NCBI GenBank assembly: GCA_019753125.1
Contig: JAIELH010000021.1
Location: 1-64,000 of the forward strand
Length of the DNA: 64,000 nucleotides
Direction: 5' to 3'
Origin: Gallionellaceae bacterium
GTDB taxonomy: Bacteria > Pseudomonadota > Gammaproteobacteria > Burkholderiales > Gallionellaceae
Part shown: positions 27,045 through 36,253 of the stretch, piece by piece
Layout: every line of letters begins with the position of its first letter
Numbering within the stretch: the stretch's first letter is position 1
Made by a program: the position numbers and the translations under genes
Notes under the pieces: model-generated
Databases searched by the model: none
The model's input: only the letters and a program-made list of their open reading frames with translations
What the model was told of the DNA's origin: nothing

Positions 27045-28244
27045 TCACTCTGCTCGCAACGCCTCCACCGGATCGAGCCGTGCCGCACGTATTGCCGGCG
27101 TCACGCCGGCCGCCAGGCCGATGGTAATCGCGCTCAGTTCGGCAAGCGCGGCGAACAGCCACGGCGTATGCACCGGCAGCGCGGGGAACATCAGATGCAG
27201 CGCTTGTGCGATGCCGGCGCCGAGCAGCAGCCCGGCCAGGCCGCCCAGCGCCGACAACAGCATCGCCTCGCCCAAAAACAACATCAGCACTTGCCGCTCG
27301 CGCGCGCCCAGCGCGCGTAACAATCCAATTTCTGAGGTGCGCTCCGTGACGGCCATCGTCATGATCGTCAGGATGCCGACGCCGCCCACCAGCAGCGAAA
27401 TCCCGCCCAATGCGCCGACCGCAAAGGTGATTACATCCAGCACAGAGCCGAGCACTTCCAGCGCTTTTTCTTGCGGAACCAGCGTGAAATCTTCGCGCCC
27501 GTGCCGCTCCTTGAGTAGTGCGGTGATGGAGTTCACCACGCTTTGCAGTTCGACATTGGCCTTGTAGCTCACATGAATTTCCATCAGCCCCGGACGGTTG
27601 AACAACTCCAGCGCGCGCGCCGCCGGAATGAATACGGTATCGTCGAGATCGAAACCGAGTATCTGCCCCTTCGGCTCCATCACGCCGACTACCCGATAGC
27701 GTTGCCCGCCGACGCGCAAATAGCTGCCGAGCGGGTTCTGCCCGGCGAATAATTCCTGGCTCACTTTTGATCCAAGAACAACCAGCGCGCGCGGTTGGAT
27801 GGGGTCATCGTCGGGCAGAAAACTGCCGGTCTGCACCTTCATGCTAAAGATGTTCGGCATTTCATGGCCATGTCCATGCACCATGGTGCGGCGCGTCCGG
27901 CCATTGAAGCGCACCTCGGCATTGCCCATCATGCTGGGATCAACGTATTCAATGTTCGGCAAATGCCGCAAGGCTTGCGCATCCTCGATGGAAATCGTCT
28001 TGACTGATCCGAAGATGCCAACGTTCGCGCCATGCGTCTGCGTCCTGCCGGGCTGGATGTTGATGATGTTCGTGCCGAACTGGCTGAATTCGGCCAGTAC
28101 GAACTGACGCAGTCCTTCGCCGATCGAAGTCAGCAGGATCACCGCCGTGATGCCGATCGCGATGCCCAGCCCGGTCAGGAAGCTGCGCAGCCGGTAGGCG
28201 ACGAAGCTGGAAGTGGTGAGGTGGATCAGGTCGGGGAAGAGCAT
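27045..28244 (-). CDS. MacB-like ABC transporter permease (second copy)
   Basis: A 399-residue FtsX/MacB-type permease. It has an N-terminal membrane helix (LGIAIGITAVILLTSIGEGL), a periplasmic MacB core domain of about 220 residues, and three C-terminal helices with TERTSEIGLLRALGARERQVL, the usual coupling segment. Its stop end carries AGVTPAIRAARLDPVEALR, a MacB hallmark. It follows a sister permease gene by one base, so the exporter probably uses a heterodimer of permeases. Mechanotransmission rather than true translocation is known for MacB relatives. The substrate is unknown. Confidence 0.88.
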   Translation of the reverse strand: MLFPDLIHLTTSSFVAYRLRSFLTGLGIAIGITAVILLTSIGEGLRQFVLAEFSQFGTNIINIQPGRTQTHGANVGIFGSVKTISIEDAQALRHLPNIEYVDPSMMGNAEVRFNGRTRRTMVHGHGHEMPNIFSMKVQTGSFLPDDDPIQPRALVVLGSKVSQELFAGQNPLGSYLRVGGQRYRVVGVMEPKGQILGFDLDDTVFIPAARALELFNRPGLMEIHVSYKANVELQSVVNSITALLKERHGREDFTLVPQEKALEVLGSVLDVITFAVGALGGISLLVGGVGILTIMTMAVTERTSEIGLLRALGARERQVLMLFLGEAMLLSALGGLAGLLLGAGIAQALHLMFPALPVHTPWLFAALAELSAITIGLAAGVTPAIRAARLDPVEALRAE

Positions 28245-28245
28245 T

Positions 28246-29454
28246 TCAACTCCGTGCCAGCGCCATCACCGGGTCGAGCCGCGCCGCGCGCCGCGCCGGC
28301 CACACGCTGAACAGGATGCCGGTGCCGAACGATGTGCCGAGCGCCGCCAGCACCGCCCACCACGGCGCGGCTACCGGCAATGACGGATAGATTTGCCCGA
28401 TCATTCGAACGCCGATCTCGCCCAGCGCCAGTCCCGCCACACTGCCGACGCCGGACAGCAAGATCGCTTCGGCAAAGAACAGATTTTTGATCTGTGCGGC
28501 CGGCGCGCCCAGCGCCTTGAGCAGGCCGATTTCCCTGACGCGTTGCGAAACGGTGATCAGCATCACGTTCATGATCAGGATGCCGGCCACCGCGAGGCTG
28601 ATCGCGGCGATGCCGCCGACCGCCAGCGTCAGCGCGTGCAGGATGCGGTCGAACGTGGCCAGCACGGCGTCCTGCCTGATGACGGTCACGTCGCGCTCGC
28701 CGTGGTGGCGCACTTGCAGGATTTGTTCGGCATCGCGCTTGGCCTGCTCGATGGCGTCACGGCTTTTTGCTTCCACCAGGATGCGGAACAGGCCGGAAGT
28801 GTTGAACAGCATGTGCGCCGATGCGACCGGTATGATGACCAGCTCGTCGGTATTGAAGCCCATCGATTCGCCCTGCGCCGCCATGATGCCGACCACGCGG
28901 AAGCGCCGGTCCCCCAGGCGTACCCAGGCGCCGATGGAGGGTTGCTGGCCGAACAGCTCGTGTTTGATTTTTGCGCCCAGCACGCACACCGATTCGCTGG
29001 AACGTATATCGCCGGCGGGCAGAAATTGTCCTTGCCCCAGATTCATGTGGCGTATCTCCAGCAAGTTGGCCGTCGAACCCAGCACCACCACTTCGCGGTT
29101 GCGCGCCTCGTGGGAGATTTGCGACGAGCCTATCGTCAATGGCGCGATGCGCCCGATGGCGCGGCTGCGCAGCAAGGCTTGCGCATCGTCCAGGGTGAGC
29201 TCGCGCGGGATCTGCCCGAGCAGCATGCCCGGCCCGATCCCCGCCGTTTCGGTGCGCCCCGGCAGCACGATGACCAGATTGGTGCCCAACGAAGAGAACT
29301 GGTTGATGACGTAGCGGCGCGCCCCTTCGCCCAGGCCGGTCAGCACCACTACCGCCGCCACGCCGATAGACATCGCCAGTATCATCAGCAACGTTCGGAC
29401 ACGGCTGCCGCGCAGGCTGCCGGAGGCAAACTGCACGACATCGATCAGCCTCAT
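28246..29454 (-). CDS. MacB-like ABC transporter permease (first copy)
   Basis: A 402-residue permease with the same plan as its neighbour: helix near residues 20-45 (ILAMSIGVAAVVVLTGLGEG), large periplasmic domain, three C-terminal helices with SQRVREIGLLKALGAPAAQI and the end motif PARRAARLDPVMAL. It overlaps the ATPase gene upstream by four bases. The two permeases are clearly paralogous but diverged. The order on the minus strand is adaptor, ATPase, permease, permease. Confidence 0.88.
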   Translation of the reverse strand: MRLIDVVQFASGSLRGSRVRTLLMILAMSIGVAAVVVLTGLGEGARRYVINQFSSLGTNLVIVLPGRTETAGIGPGMLLGQIPRELTLDDAQALLRSRAIGRIAPLTIGSSQISHEARNREVVVLGSTANLLEIRHMNLGQGQFLPAGDIRSSESVCVLGAKIKHELFGQQPSIGAWVRLGDRRFRVVGIMAAQGESMGFNTDELVIIPVASAHMLFNTSGLFRILVEAKSRDAIEQAKRDAEQILQVRHHGERDVTVIRQDAVLATFDRILHALTLAVGGIAAISLAVAGILIMNVMLITVSQRVREIGLLKALGAPAAQIKNLFFAEAILLSGVGSVAGLALGEIGVRMIGQIYPSLPVAAPWWAVLAALGTSFGTGILFSVWPARRAARLDPVMALARS

Positions 29455-30137
29455 GTGTTTACCGCTGATCCGGTCTGATTGATGATCTGACCATCCACCA
29501 TGTGCAACTGGCGCTGCGCGCGCCCGCCGATCGCCGGGTCGTGGGTCACGATGATCAGCGTGACTTGCTGCGCGACGAGTTGTTCGAGCAGGTTCATCAC
29601 TTCCTTGCCGGTGGCCTGGTCGAGATTGCCGGTCGGCTCGTCGGCCAGCAGTACGGCAGGGTGCATGCTGGTGGCGCGCGCGATCGCGACGCGCTGGCGC
29701 TGTCCGCCGGAGAGCTGGTCGGGGCGGTGATCGGCGCGATCCGCCAGACCGTAGTTCTCCAGCAGTTGTGCGACGCGCGCCTTGCGCTCGGCGGCGGGGA
29801 TGCCCGCCAGGATCAGCGGCAGCTCGATGTTGGTCGCGGCGGTCAGGCGCGGCACCAGATGAAACGCCTGAAACACGAAGCCGATCTTCTTGCTGCGCAC
29901 CCTGGCTTGCTGCACGTCGTCCAAGTCGGTGACATTGCCGCCATCCAGCCGGTAAGTGCCGGAACTCGGGCGATCCAGCAGTCCGATCAGATTGAGCAAC
30001 GTGGATTTGCCGGAGCCGGACGGCCCCATGATCGAAACATAATCGCCCGCCGCGATGTTCAGGTCGATGCCGCGCAAAGCGGCAACCTGCTGATCGCCGA
30101 CAGCGAAGACGCGGCTGACATTTTCCAGTTGGATCAT
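29451..30137 (-). CDS. ABC transporter ATP-binding protein, MacB/LolD type
   Basis: A 228-residue ATPase. Walker A is GPSGSGKST (residues 38-46), signature LSGGQRQRVAIARA, Walker B VLLADEPTGNLD, switch histidine in IIVTHDPA. The sequence VRSKKIGFVFQAFHLVPRLT is typical of the type VII (MacB/LolD/FtsE) class. Its start overlaps the adaptor stop by four bases. It would drive the two permeases encoded downstream. Confidence 0.93.
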   Translation of the reverse strand: MIQLENVSRVFAVGDQQVAALRGIDLNIAAGDYVSIMGPSGSGKSTLLNLIGLLDRPSSGTYRLDGGNVTDLDDVQQARVRSKKIGFVFQAFHLVPRLTAATNIELPLILAGIPAAERKARVAQLLENYGLADRADHRPDQLSGGQRQRVAIARATSMHPAVLLADEPTGNLDQATGKEVMNLLEQLVAQQVTLIIVTHDPAIGGRAQRQLHMVDGQIINQTGSAVNT

Positions 30138-31297
30138 TTTGGCTGCACGCGCGCTCCGGCTTTCACGCCGGCCTGGTCGAGCGACAGCACGATCTGGTCG
30201 CCTTCATTCAATCCACCAGTGATCTCGGTGTATTCCCAGTTGGCCAGACCGGTTGTCACTACGCGCTCTTCGAGCATGCCGTCCGTTGCACGGTAAAGCA
30301 GCACACGCTTGCCTTCCAGCAGCGTCTGTGTCGGGATGCGCAGCGCTTTTTCATGGGAGGTGTGCACGATCTCGACATCGGCGCTGTAGCCAACCAGTAA
30401 ATTTTCTGCCGTGGGCGGCTCGACGAAATCCACCTCCACCTCGACGGTGCGCGCCTGCTTCTCCAGTTCCAGCACATAGGGCGCGACGCGCTTGACTTTG
30501 CCGGCAAACGATTTGCCCTTGATCGCATCCAGCACGATGCGGCTGGGCTGGCCTGCCTTGATGTTGGCCGCATCCACTTCATCGATCGGCGCGCTGACGA
30601 ACATGCAGCGGTCGTCGATCAGGTCGATCGCGGGCGGCGTCGGGATGCCGGGCGGCGAGGGCGTGGCGTATTCGCCCAGCTCGCCGCTGATGTCGGCCAC
30701 GACGCCGTCGAACGGCGCGCGCAGCACCATGCGCCGCAAGCCGGCGCGCGCCACATCGATGCGCGAGCGGCTTTGTGCGATCTCGCTGCGCGCCGCCGCG
30801 CAGGATGCCTGTCTGGCCTTCGCGTCGGCCTCGGCGCGCTCCAGACCTTCCGGCGAGATGAAGCCGCGCTCACGCAGTTGCCGCGCCCGCGCTGCCGCAT
30901 TGCCGCTCTGCTCGGCAACGGCGCATATCTCGTCGATCCGTGTCGTGGTCGTGGCGAGTTGCTGCTCCGCCAATCGTGCCTGTGCCTGCAAATCGTCGTT
31001 CCACAGCTCCAGCAATACCTGGTCGGCCTTGACCCGTTCCCCCTTTTTTACCAGCAGATGCGCGATCTGCCCGCCTGCCGGAGGAGCAAGCTTGGCGCGG
31101 CGGCACGCCTTGACGGTGCCCGCGCGGGTATTGCTCACGGTCGCTTCCACCGTGCCGCGTTCCGCCTTGGCCAGCTGTACGCGCACCGGTTCGGGGCGAG
31201 TGAAGTGCCAAGCGGCAAATGCCAGCAGCAGTAACGCAATCAGGTAGGAAAGGTATTTCAAGGGGGAGGGCAGTGGGCGTTGCCGAGAGAAAGCCAT
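30134..31297 (-). CDS. periplasmic adaptor of the MacAB-like exporter (HlyD family)
   Basis: A 387-residue membrane fusion protein. One N-terminal anchor helix (YLSYLIALLLLAFAAWHF) precedes the barrel-sandwich half (LAPPAGGQIAHLLVKKGERV), a long alpha-hairpin (about residues 100-190) and the second lipoyl half (VLRAPFDGVVADISGELGEY). It resembles MacA. The first gene of a four-gene operon, it is next to tRNA-Thr, whose 3' end is 23 bases before its start region. An outer-membrane TolC partner must be encoded elsewhere. Confidence 0.88.
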   Translation of the reverse strand: MAFSRQRPLPSPLKYLSYLIALLLLAFAAWHFTRPEPVRVQLAKAERGTVEATVSNTRAGTVKACRRAKLAPPAGGQIAHLLVKKGERVKADQVLLELWNDDLQAQARLAEQQLATTTTRIDEICAVAEQSGNAAARARQLRERGFISPEGLERAEADAKARQASCAAARSEIAQSRSRIDVARAGLRRMVLRAPFDGVVADISGELGEYATPSPPGIPTPPAIDLIDDRCMFVSAPIDEVDAANIKAGQPSRIVLDAIKGKSFAGKVKRVAPYVLELEKQARTVEVEVDFVEPPTAENLLVGYSADVEIVHTSHEKALRIPTQTLLEGKRVLLYRATDGMLEERVVTTGLANWEYTEITGGLNEGDQIVLSLDQAGVKAGARVQPK

Positions 31298-31319
31298 GCA
31301 GATTCCTCAAAATGATTTG

Positions 31320-31395
31320 TGGTGCTGGAGAGAGGAATCGAACCTCCGACCTACGCGTTACGAGTGCGTTGCTCTACCGACTGAGCTACTCCAGC
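31320..31395 (-). tRNA. tRNA-Thr (anticodon CGT)
   Basis: A 76-nt cloverleaf on the minus strand including encoded CCA. Acceptor GCTGGAG pairs with CTCCAGC, D stem GCTC/GAGC, anticodon loop CTCGTAA gives CGT (reads ACG, threonine), T arm GGAGG-TTCGATT-CCTCT. The last anticodon-stem pair is A with C, a mismatch next to the loop. Confidence 0.93.
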
Positions 31396-31463
31396 ACAAA
31401 CAGGAAGCAATTATAAAGGACGCGCCGCAGTCAGGGAATCTTTAATCGGCCATCAGGATGGTT

Positions 31464-32387
31464 TCAGGTTTGCAATGCCTTTGGCAGCGGAAATACGACA
31501 TTTTCCGTGATGCCTTGCAATTCGGCGACATTGTCCGCGCCCAACTCGTGCAGCCGTGCAATCACACCCTGCACCAACAGTTCCGGGGCAGAGGCGCCCG
31601 CGCTGATGCCGACACGCGTTTTTTTCGTAAACCAGTCCGGTTGCAATTCGCTGGCGTCATCGACCAGATAGGCCGGGATGCCAACATTGGCTGCCACCTC
31701 GCGCAGGCGATTTGAATTTGAACTGTTCGGCGAACCCACCACAATTACCACATCGCATTGTTTGATCAATAATTTCACGGCATCCTGGCGATTCTGCGTG
31801 GCGTAGCAAATATCGTTTTGTTTTGGCCCGGTGATGGATGGAAAACGTGCCTTGAGCGCGGCGACGATATTTTTGGCGTCATCCATCGATAGTGTCGTCT
31901 GCGTCACATAGGCGAGATGGTGTTCATCGTTCACGTTGAGCGATGCTACTTGTTGCGGCGTTTCGACCAGATACATGCCGCCATCGGATTGCCCCATTGT
32001 GCCTTCCACTTCGGGGTGGCCGGCATGTCCGATCATGATGATCTCCTTGCCCTGCTCGCGTAGCCGTATTACCTCGCTATGCACTTTGGTGACCAGCGGG
32101 CAGGTCGCATCGAATATTGTGAATCCGCGCGCTTCGGCTTCCTGGTGCACCGATTTCGGCACGCCGTGCGCACTGAAAACCAGGATGCCGCCGGGTGGCA
32201 CATCGGCCAAATCCTCGATGAATATCGCGCCTTTCCGGCGTAAATCTTCCACGACGAATTTGTTGTGCACTACCTCGTGGCGCACGTAGACCGGCGCGCC
32301 GTGCAAAGCCAGCACGCGTTCGACGATGGTGATGGCGCGATCCACGCCGGCGCAGAAGCCGCGCGGGTTGGCGAGCAATACTTGCAT
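31464..32387 (-). CDS. ispH: 4-hydroxy-3-methylbut-2-enyl diphosphate reductase
   Basis: Last enzyme of the MEP pathway, giving IPP and DMAPP, with a [4Fe-4S] cluster. The start at 32387 ([19 protein letters not shown]) places the first cluster cysteine at residue 12; the others are in [11 protein letters not shown] and [11 protein letters not shown]. The [10 protein letters not shown] segment binds substrate. Length of 307 residues is normal. In-frame codons upstream of 32387 are not conserved. The paired MEP gene dxs is at the start of the window. Confidence 0.95.
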   Translation of the reverse strand: MQVLLANPRGFCAGVDRAITIVERVLALHGAPVYVRHEVVHNKFVVEDLRRKGAIFIEDLADVPPGGILVFSAHGVPKSVHQEAEARGFTIFDATCPLVTKVHSEVIRLREQGKEIIMIGHAGHPEVEGTMGQSDGGMYLVETPQQVASLNVNDEHHLAYVTQTTLSMDDAKNIVAALKARFPSITGPKQNDICYATQNRQDAVKLLIKQCDVVIVVGSPNSSNSNRLREVAANVGIPAYLVDDASELQPDWFTKKTRVGISAGASAPELLVQGVIARLHELGADNVAELQGITENVVFPLPKALQT

Positions 32388-32574
32388 AAAACTGTCCTTG
32401 AAAATGCTGTGGCGGGTGCTACGAATGTTACCGTAAAAATATCCACCTGTTTTGCCAGTAGGCATGAAGTGCGGCAAATTATGCTTCAGCCGAATTTCCT
32501 GAAAATTTTAGCGTAAACTTGCCCGATGTGTTTGTTTGCGTTTTAATGCGCGGCGATTTTTTCGGAGAATCAGC

Positions 32575-33165
32575 ATGAATTGGATCGAGAGAATTTTTGA
32601 AGGCACGTTGTGGAATAGCCGTTTCGTGATTATTTTGGCGGTGATAGGTAGCCTGTTGGCAGGTTTTGCGATTTTCTACATGGCCACGGTTGATGTGGTG
32701 TATCTGGTCAGTCATATGTTGCATTACGCCGATGCAGACATGACTGCGGAGGCGCGCAAGGCATTGCACGACAGCACGGTGTCGCATATCGTGGAAGTGG
32801 TGGATGGTTACCTGCTGGCTACGGTGATGCTAATTTTCTCGCTTGGCTTGTACGAGCTGTTCATCAGCGACATCGACCAGGCGCATGGCAGCAAGGCTTC
32901 CAGCAAGATTCTGGTGATTAACAACCTGGATGACCTTAAATCGCGCCTGGCCAAAGTGATCCTGATGATTCTGATCGTCACGCTGTTTGAAGAAGCGTTG
33001 AACATGCACTTGAGCACACCGCTGGATCTGGTCTATCTTGGCGCGAGCATCGCGCTTGTCGCGCTGGCGCTGTATCTCAGCCATGCCGCCGAGCACGGCG
33101 CAGGGCATGCTGCGGGCAAGGAGGAAGGTGAGGCTGAAGCAGAACCGGAGAAGCATGACCATTAA
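32575..33165 (+). CDS. YqhA-family (UPF0114) membrane protein
   Basis: A 196-residue inner-membrane protein with about four hydrophobic segments (first: FVIILAVIGSLLAGFAIFYM). The core around VVDGYLLATVMLIFSLGLYE and LAKVILMILIVTLFEEAL is the UPF0114 signature. The tail is hydrophilic and rich in Glu, His and Ala (residues 178-196). Family function is unknown. I start it at 32575, after GGAG. The downstream thioredoxin-like gene starts inside its last codons. Confidence 0.85.
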   Translation: MNWIERIFEGTLWNSRFVIILAVIGSLLAGFAIFYMATVDVVYLVSHMLHYADADMTAEARKALHDSTVSHIVEVVDGYLLATVMLIFSLGLYELFISDIDQAHGSKASSKILVINNLDDLKSRLAKVILMILIVTLFEEALNMHLSTPLDLVYLGASIALVALALYLSHAAEHGAGHAAGKEEGEAEAEPEKHDH

Positions 33166-33655
33166 TTATTTGGCAGCATTCGGGTCAGCCATGTTGCGCG
33201 GGCTATTCATATGCCTGTGGCTGGTCTTGCCGTTGTCCGGCCATGCAGCGGATTTTTCGCTGCAAGACCTGCAAGGCAAGACACACCGCCTGGCGGATTA
33301 TCGCGGCAAGTGGGTGCTGGTAAATTTCTGGGCAACCTGGTGCCCGCCGTGCCTGGCCGAGATCCCCGAACTGAACAGTTTGCACAATGCGCATAAGGAT
33401 AGCGACCTGGCCGTGATCGGCATCGCGATGGATTCCGGCTCGGGCAAAACTGTCGCCGATTTTGCCAAAGCGCGCGGCATCAGCTATCCGGTCATATTGG
33501 GCGATCGCAAGATTGTGACGCAGATCGGACCGGTCGAAGTGTTGCCGTCCAGCTACCTGTATGCGCCAAGCGGGGAGAAGGTTGGCTATCAGCCGGGAGA
33601 GGTGACGCGCGCGAGTATTGAATCCTATATCAAGAATAAAAAGATCAGTAATTGA
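33155..33655 (+). CDS. TlpA-like periplasmic thioredoxin
   Basis: A 166-residue exported thioredoxin-fold protein. A signal peptide (to about residue 31, ending SGHAA) precedes the redox motif WCPPC in VNFWATWCPPCLAEIPEL. The later VEVLPSSYLYAP contains the cis-proline. TlpA/ResA relatives reduce apocytochrome c or other periplasmic disulfides; which one cannot be told here. I place the start at 33155 (MTINYLAAFG), inside the 3' end of the YqhA gene with GGAG upstream, so translation is likely coupled. Confidence 0.87.
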   Translation: MTINYLAAFGSAMLRGLFICLWLVLPLSGHAADFSLQDLQGKTHRLADYRGKWVLVNFWATWCPPCLAEIPELNSLHNAHKDSDLAVIGIAMDSGSGKTVADFAKARGISYPVILGDRKIVTQIGPVEVLPSSYLYAPSGEKVGYQPGEVTRASIESYIKNKKISN

Positions 33656-33740
33656 TGCAGTTGCAAACAACGTTAACTTGTTGATTAAAGAATAATTATT
33701 CTATCTATATACGGTATTTTCGCCCAAGGCATCCAGCTTC

Positions 33741-33767
33741 TTGGCACTCTCGTTAATTGAGTGCTAA
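33741..33767 (+). promoter_or_regulatory. CIRCE element (HrcA operator) before rpoH
   Basis: TTGGCACTC-N9-GAGTGCTAA matches the CIRCE consensus TTAGCACTC-N9-GAGTGCTAA at 17 of 18 positions. It overlaps a plausible sigma-70 promoter, TTGGCA (33741) and TAAAAT (33765-33770) with 18 bases between. HrcA binding would block rpoH transcription. Confidence 0.87.
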
Positions 33768-33796
33768 AATGAAATCCTTGTGAAGGAGGAAACGCT

Positions 33797-34654
33797 ATGA
33801 ATGCAATGAACTTGCCCATTCCGTCTGCTGTCGGCAGTCTGGAAGGTTATATTCAAACGGTGAGCCGCTTCCCCATCCTGTCGCAGGAAGAGGAGCATGC
33901 CTTGGCGACACGGTTTAAGGTTGAGAATGATCTGGATGCGGCGCGCGAGTTGGTGCTCTCGCACCTGCGCGTGGTGGTGAGCGTGGCGCGTGGCTATATC
34001 GGCTACGGCCTGCCGCAGGCCGACCTGATTCAGGAAGGCAACATCGGCCTGATGAAGGCGGTGAAGCGCTATGATCCGGAGCGTGGCGTGCGGCTGGTGT
34101 CGTTCGCGCTGCACTGGATACGCGCCGAGATTCATGAGTTTGTCGTACGCAACTGGCGCTTGGTGAAGATTGCCACCACGAAGCCGCAACGCAAGCTGTT
34201 CTTCAACCTGCGCAGCATGAAGCAGGGGCTGGAGCCGCTCAAACCGCAACAAATCAGCGAGATCGCGCAGCAGTTGAATGTCAGCGAACACGATGTCGTG
34301 GAGATGGAAGCGCGCTTCAGCGGGCATGAAATTACGCTGGAAAACAGCGGCGGCGGTGACGACGAGAGTTATGCGCCCATTCATTACCTGGCCGATGACG
34401 TGGCATACGAACCGTCTCATATACTGGAAACAGCGGAGCGTGAACGCCTGCAAACGTCCGGCTTGGCGAAAGCTTTGTCCGGGCTGGATGAACGTAGCCG
34501 GCGTATTGTCGAGGCGCGCTGGTTGCAGGAGGGCGATGCGGCAACGCTGCATGACTTGGCCGCCGAGTTTAATGTGTCGGCCGAACGTATCCGTCAGATT
34601 GAGCAGAAGGCGTTGAGCAAGATGCACACGGCGCTGGCGCTTGCTGCTGCTTGA
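33797..34654 (+). CDS. rpoH: heat-shock sigma factor RpoH (sigma 32)
   Basis: Directs RNA polymerase to heat-shock promoters. The RpoH box QRKLFFNLRS (about residues 132-141) separates it from RpoD/RpoS. Region 2 has DLIQEGNIGLMKAVKRYDPE and FALHWIRAEIHEFVVRNWRL; region 4.2 ends in AEFNVSAERIRQIEQKAL. Length 285 residues. The ATG at 33797 follows AAGGAGGA. The promoter overlaps a CIRCE operator. Convergent with prmC. Confidence 0.96.
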   Translation: MNAMNLPIPSAVGSLEGYIQTVSRFPILSQEEEHALATRFKVENDLDAARELVLSHLRVVVSVARGYIGYGLPQADLIQEGNIGLMKAVKRYDPERGVRLVSFALHWIRAEIHEFVVRNWRLVKIATTKPQRKLFFNLRSMKQGLEPLKPQQISEIAQQLNVSEHDVVEMEARFSGHEITLENSGGGDDESYAPIHYLADDVAYEPSHILETAERERLQTSGLAKALSGLDERSRRIVEARWLQEGDAATLHDLAAEFNVSAERIRQIEQKALSKMHTALALAAA

Positions 34655-34659
34655 TGAAA

Positions 34660-34685
34660 ATTGCAGGGGCGTTCGCCCTTGCAAT
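34660..34685. terminator. hairpin between convergent rpoH and prmC
   Basis: Arms ATTGCAGGGGCG (34660-34671) and CGCCCTTGCAAT (34674-34685) pair over 12 positions with one G-U. There is no long T-run, so it may be a weak or Rho-assisted terminator. Confidence 0.5.
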
Positions 34686-34693
34686 TGAGCCGG

Positions 34694-35542
34694 TCAGTCT
34701 GACCTGCCGCCCGTCACCCGTTCGATCCCAGCCAGATCGCGTGCCGAAAATACCTCATTGAATCCATTTTGCTGCAACAGCGCGCGCACCCGTTCTGCCT
34801 GGTCATAGCCATGTTCGAACAATAGCCAGCCACCTTCGTTGAGATGCGTTTTCGCCTGTGCGCCGATGCGGCGGATATCGTCTAACCCATCCGTGCCGGA
34901 AGCCAGCGCACTGCGCGGCTCGAAGCGCAGGTCGCCCTGCGCCAGATGCGCATCGCTGGCGGCGATGTAAGGCGGGTTCGAGACGATAAGATCGAAGCGT
35001 TCGCCGGGCAGCGCGGAAAACCAGTCGCTGCGCAGCAGGCGCACGTTGCTGATGTTCAGGCGCCGTGCATTTTCCTGTGCCACATTGAATGCCTCGCTCG
35101 ATGCATCCACCGCCGTCACTTCCGCATCCGGCCGCGCGTGGGCGATGCTCAACGCGATCGCGCCGCTGCCGGTGCCGAGATCCAGCACGCGCCCGCACTG
35201 CGGAATCCGTTGCAACGCCAATTCGACCAGCAATTCGGTATCGTGTCGGGGGATCAGCGTCGCAGGCGTCACGATGAAATTCAGCCCGTAAAATTCGCGC
35301 TCGCCGAGCAGATAGGCAATCGGCTCGCCGTTCAAGCGCCGCTCGAATAGTTGGGTGTAACGCGCCTGCTGTTCGGCGTCGAGGGCTTGTTCAGAATGGG
35401 TGAGCAACCAGGCGCGATTCACCTGTAGCGCGGCCTGCAACAGGCATTGCACCTCGATGCGCGCGCTGGCGGCGTCAAGATTCAGCGCGGCTTCCAGTGC
35501 GGCTTTATCGCGGGCCAGAATGGATTGGATCGTGTGCGGCAT
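34694..35542 (-). CDS. prmC: release factor glutamine methyltransferase
   Basis: Methylates the glutamine of the GGQ motif in RF1 and RF2. The SAM-binding GTGSGAIALSIA and the catalytic NPPYIA are intact; the N-terminal helical domain includes FYGLNFIVTPATLIPRHDTE. Length 282 residues. In many betaproteobacteria it directly follows prfA. Here four unrelated genes (two yceI, cytochrome b561, PNPOx-like) lie between prfA at 38099 and prmC. Confidence 0.95.
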   Translation of the reverse strand: MPHTIQSILARDKAALEAALNLDAASARIEVQCLLQAALQVNRAWLLTHSEQALDAEQQARYTQLFERRLNGEPIAYLLGEREFYGLNFIVTPATLIPRHDTELLVELALQRIPQCGRVLDLGTGSGAIALSIAHARPDAEVTAVDASSEAFNVAQENARRLNISNVRLLRSDWFSALPGERFDLIVSNPPYIAASDAHLAQGDLRFEPRSALASGTDGLDDIRRIGAQAKTHLNEGGWLLFEHGYDQAERVRALLQQNGFNEVFSARDLAGIERVTGGRSD

Positions 35543-35660
35543 TGGCTGGATCAGGCAAGGTCAGGAGGCTGCTCGAAAAATTGTGGCGGATGCCCGTCGG
35601 ATCGGGCTGCCGGGCGCGGTCCGATCTGCGGATTGCCGCACCCTTGAAGCAGAAACGAAA

Positions 35661-36236
35661 TCAGTCCTTCAATGCTTCGATCGGAGCAATGATCCTCACT
35701 TCATCGCTTACCCCCGGAACATATTTTGTCATGCCGAAATCCGAGCGTTTTAAGGTGGCGGCGATATCCGCACCGCAGGTTGGCTTCTTGTTCATCGGGT
35801 GTGGCGCGCAACGGAAATTATTTACGGTGAGCCTGAGCGGGCGGGTGATGCCGAGCAGGGTGAATTCGCCTTCTGCAGCAACCGGTTTGCCGTCGTCAAA
35901 GAGCAATTGATGTGACGTGAAACGCATGCTTGGGAATTTTTCGACATTGAAAAAATCTTCGGACTTCATGTGCTTGTTCCAGTCATCCGCTCCCATATCG
36001 AGCGAGGCGGTGTCGATAGTGATTTCTACGCTGCCTTTCTTTGCGGCGATGTCCAGCGATATCTTGCCGGTGGTTTTGTTGAAGCGTCCACGCTGGGTCG
36101 AGAAACTCAGGTGGTTCACCTCGAATACCGGAAAGGTGTGGCGTGGGTCGACAGTGTAGTTGTCTGTGGCGGATACCGGCGTCGCAAGCAGGCCGATCAA
36201 GGCGGCTGCAACGGCATTGGCGATGTTTCTGTTCAT
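35661..36236 (-). CDS. YceI-family periplasmic lipid-binding protein
   Basis: A 191-residue exported protein: signal peptide to about residue 23 (LLATPVSA), then the YceI lipocalin-like barrel (VDPRHTFPVFEVNHLSFSTQ, GEFTLLGITRPLRLTV and SDFGMTKYVPGVSDEVRI). YceI proteins bind polyisoprenoid or fatty-acid-like lipids. Two cysteines flank HPMNKKPT. It follows a second YceI gene and a cytochrome b561 on the same strand, a frequent trio in proteobacteria. Confidence 0.9.
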   Translation of the reverse strand: MNRNIANAVAAALIGLLATPVSATDNYTVDPRHTFPVFEVNHLSFSTQRGRFNKTTGKISLDIAAKKGSVEITIDTASLDMGADDWNKHMKSEDFFNVEKFPSMRFTSHQLLFDDGKPVAAEGEFTLLGITRPLRLTVNNFRCAPHPMNKKPTCGADIAATLKRSDFGMTKYVPGVSDEVRIIAPIEALKD

Positions 36237-36253
36237 GGCGATCTCCTATTGAG

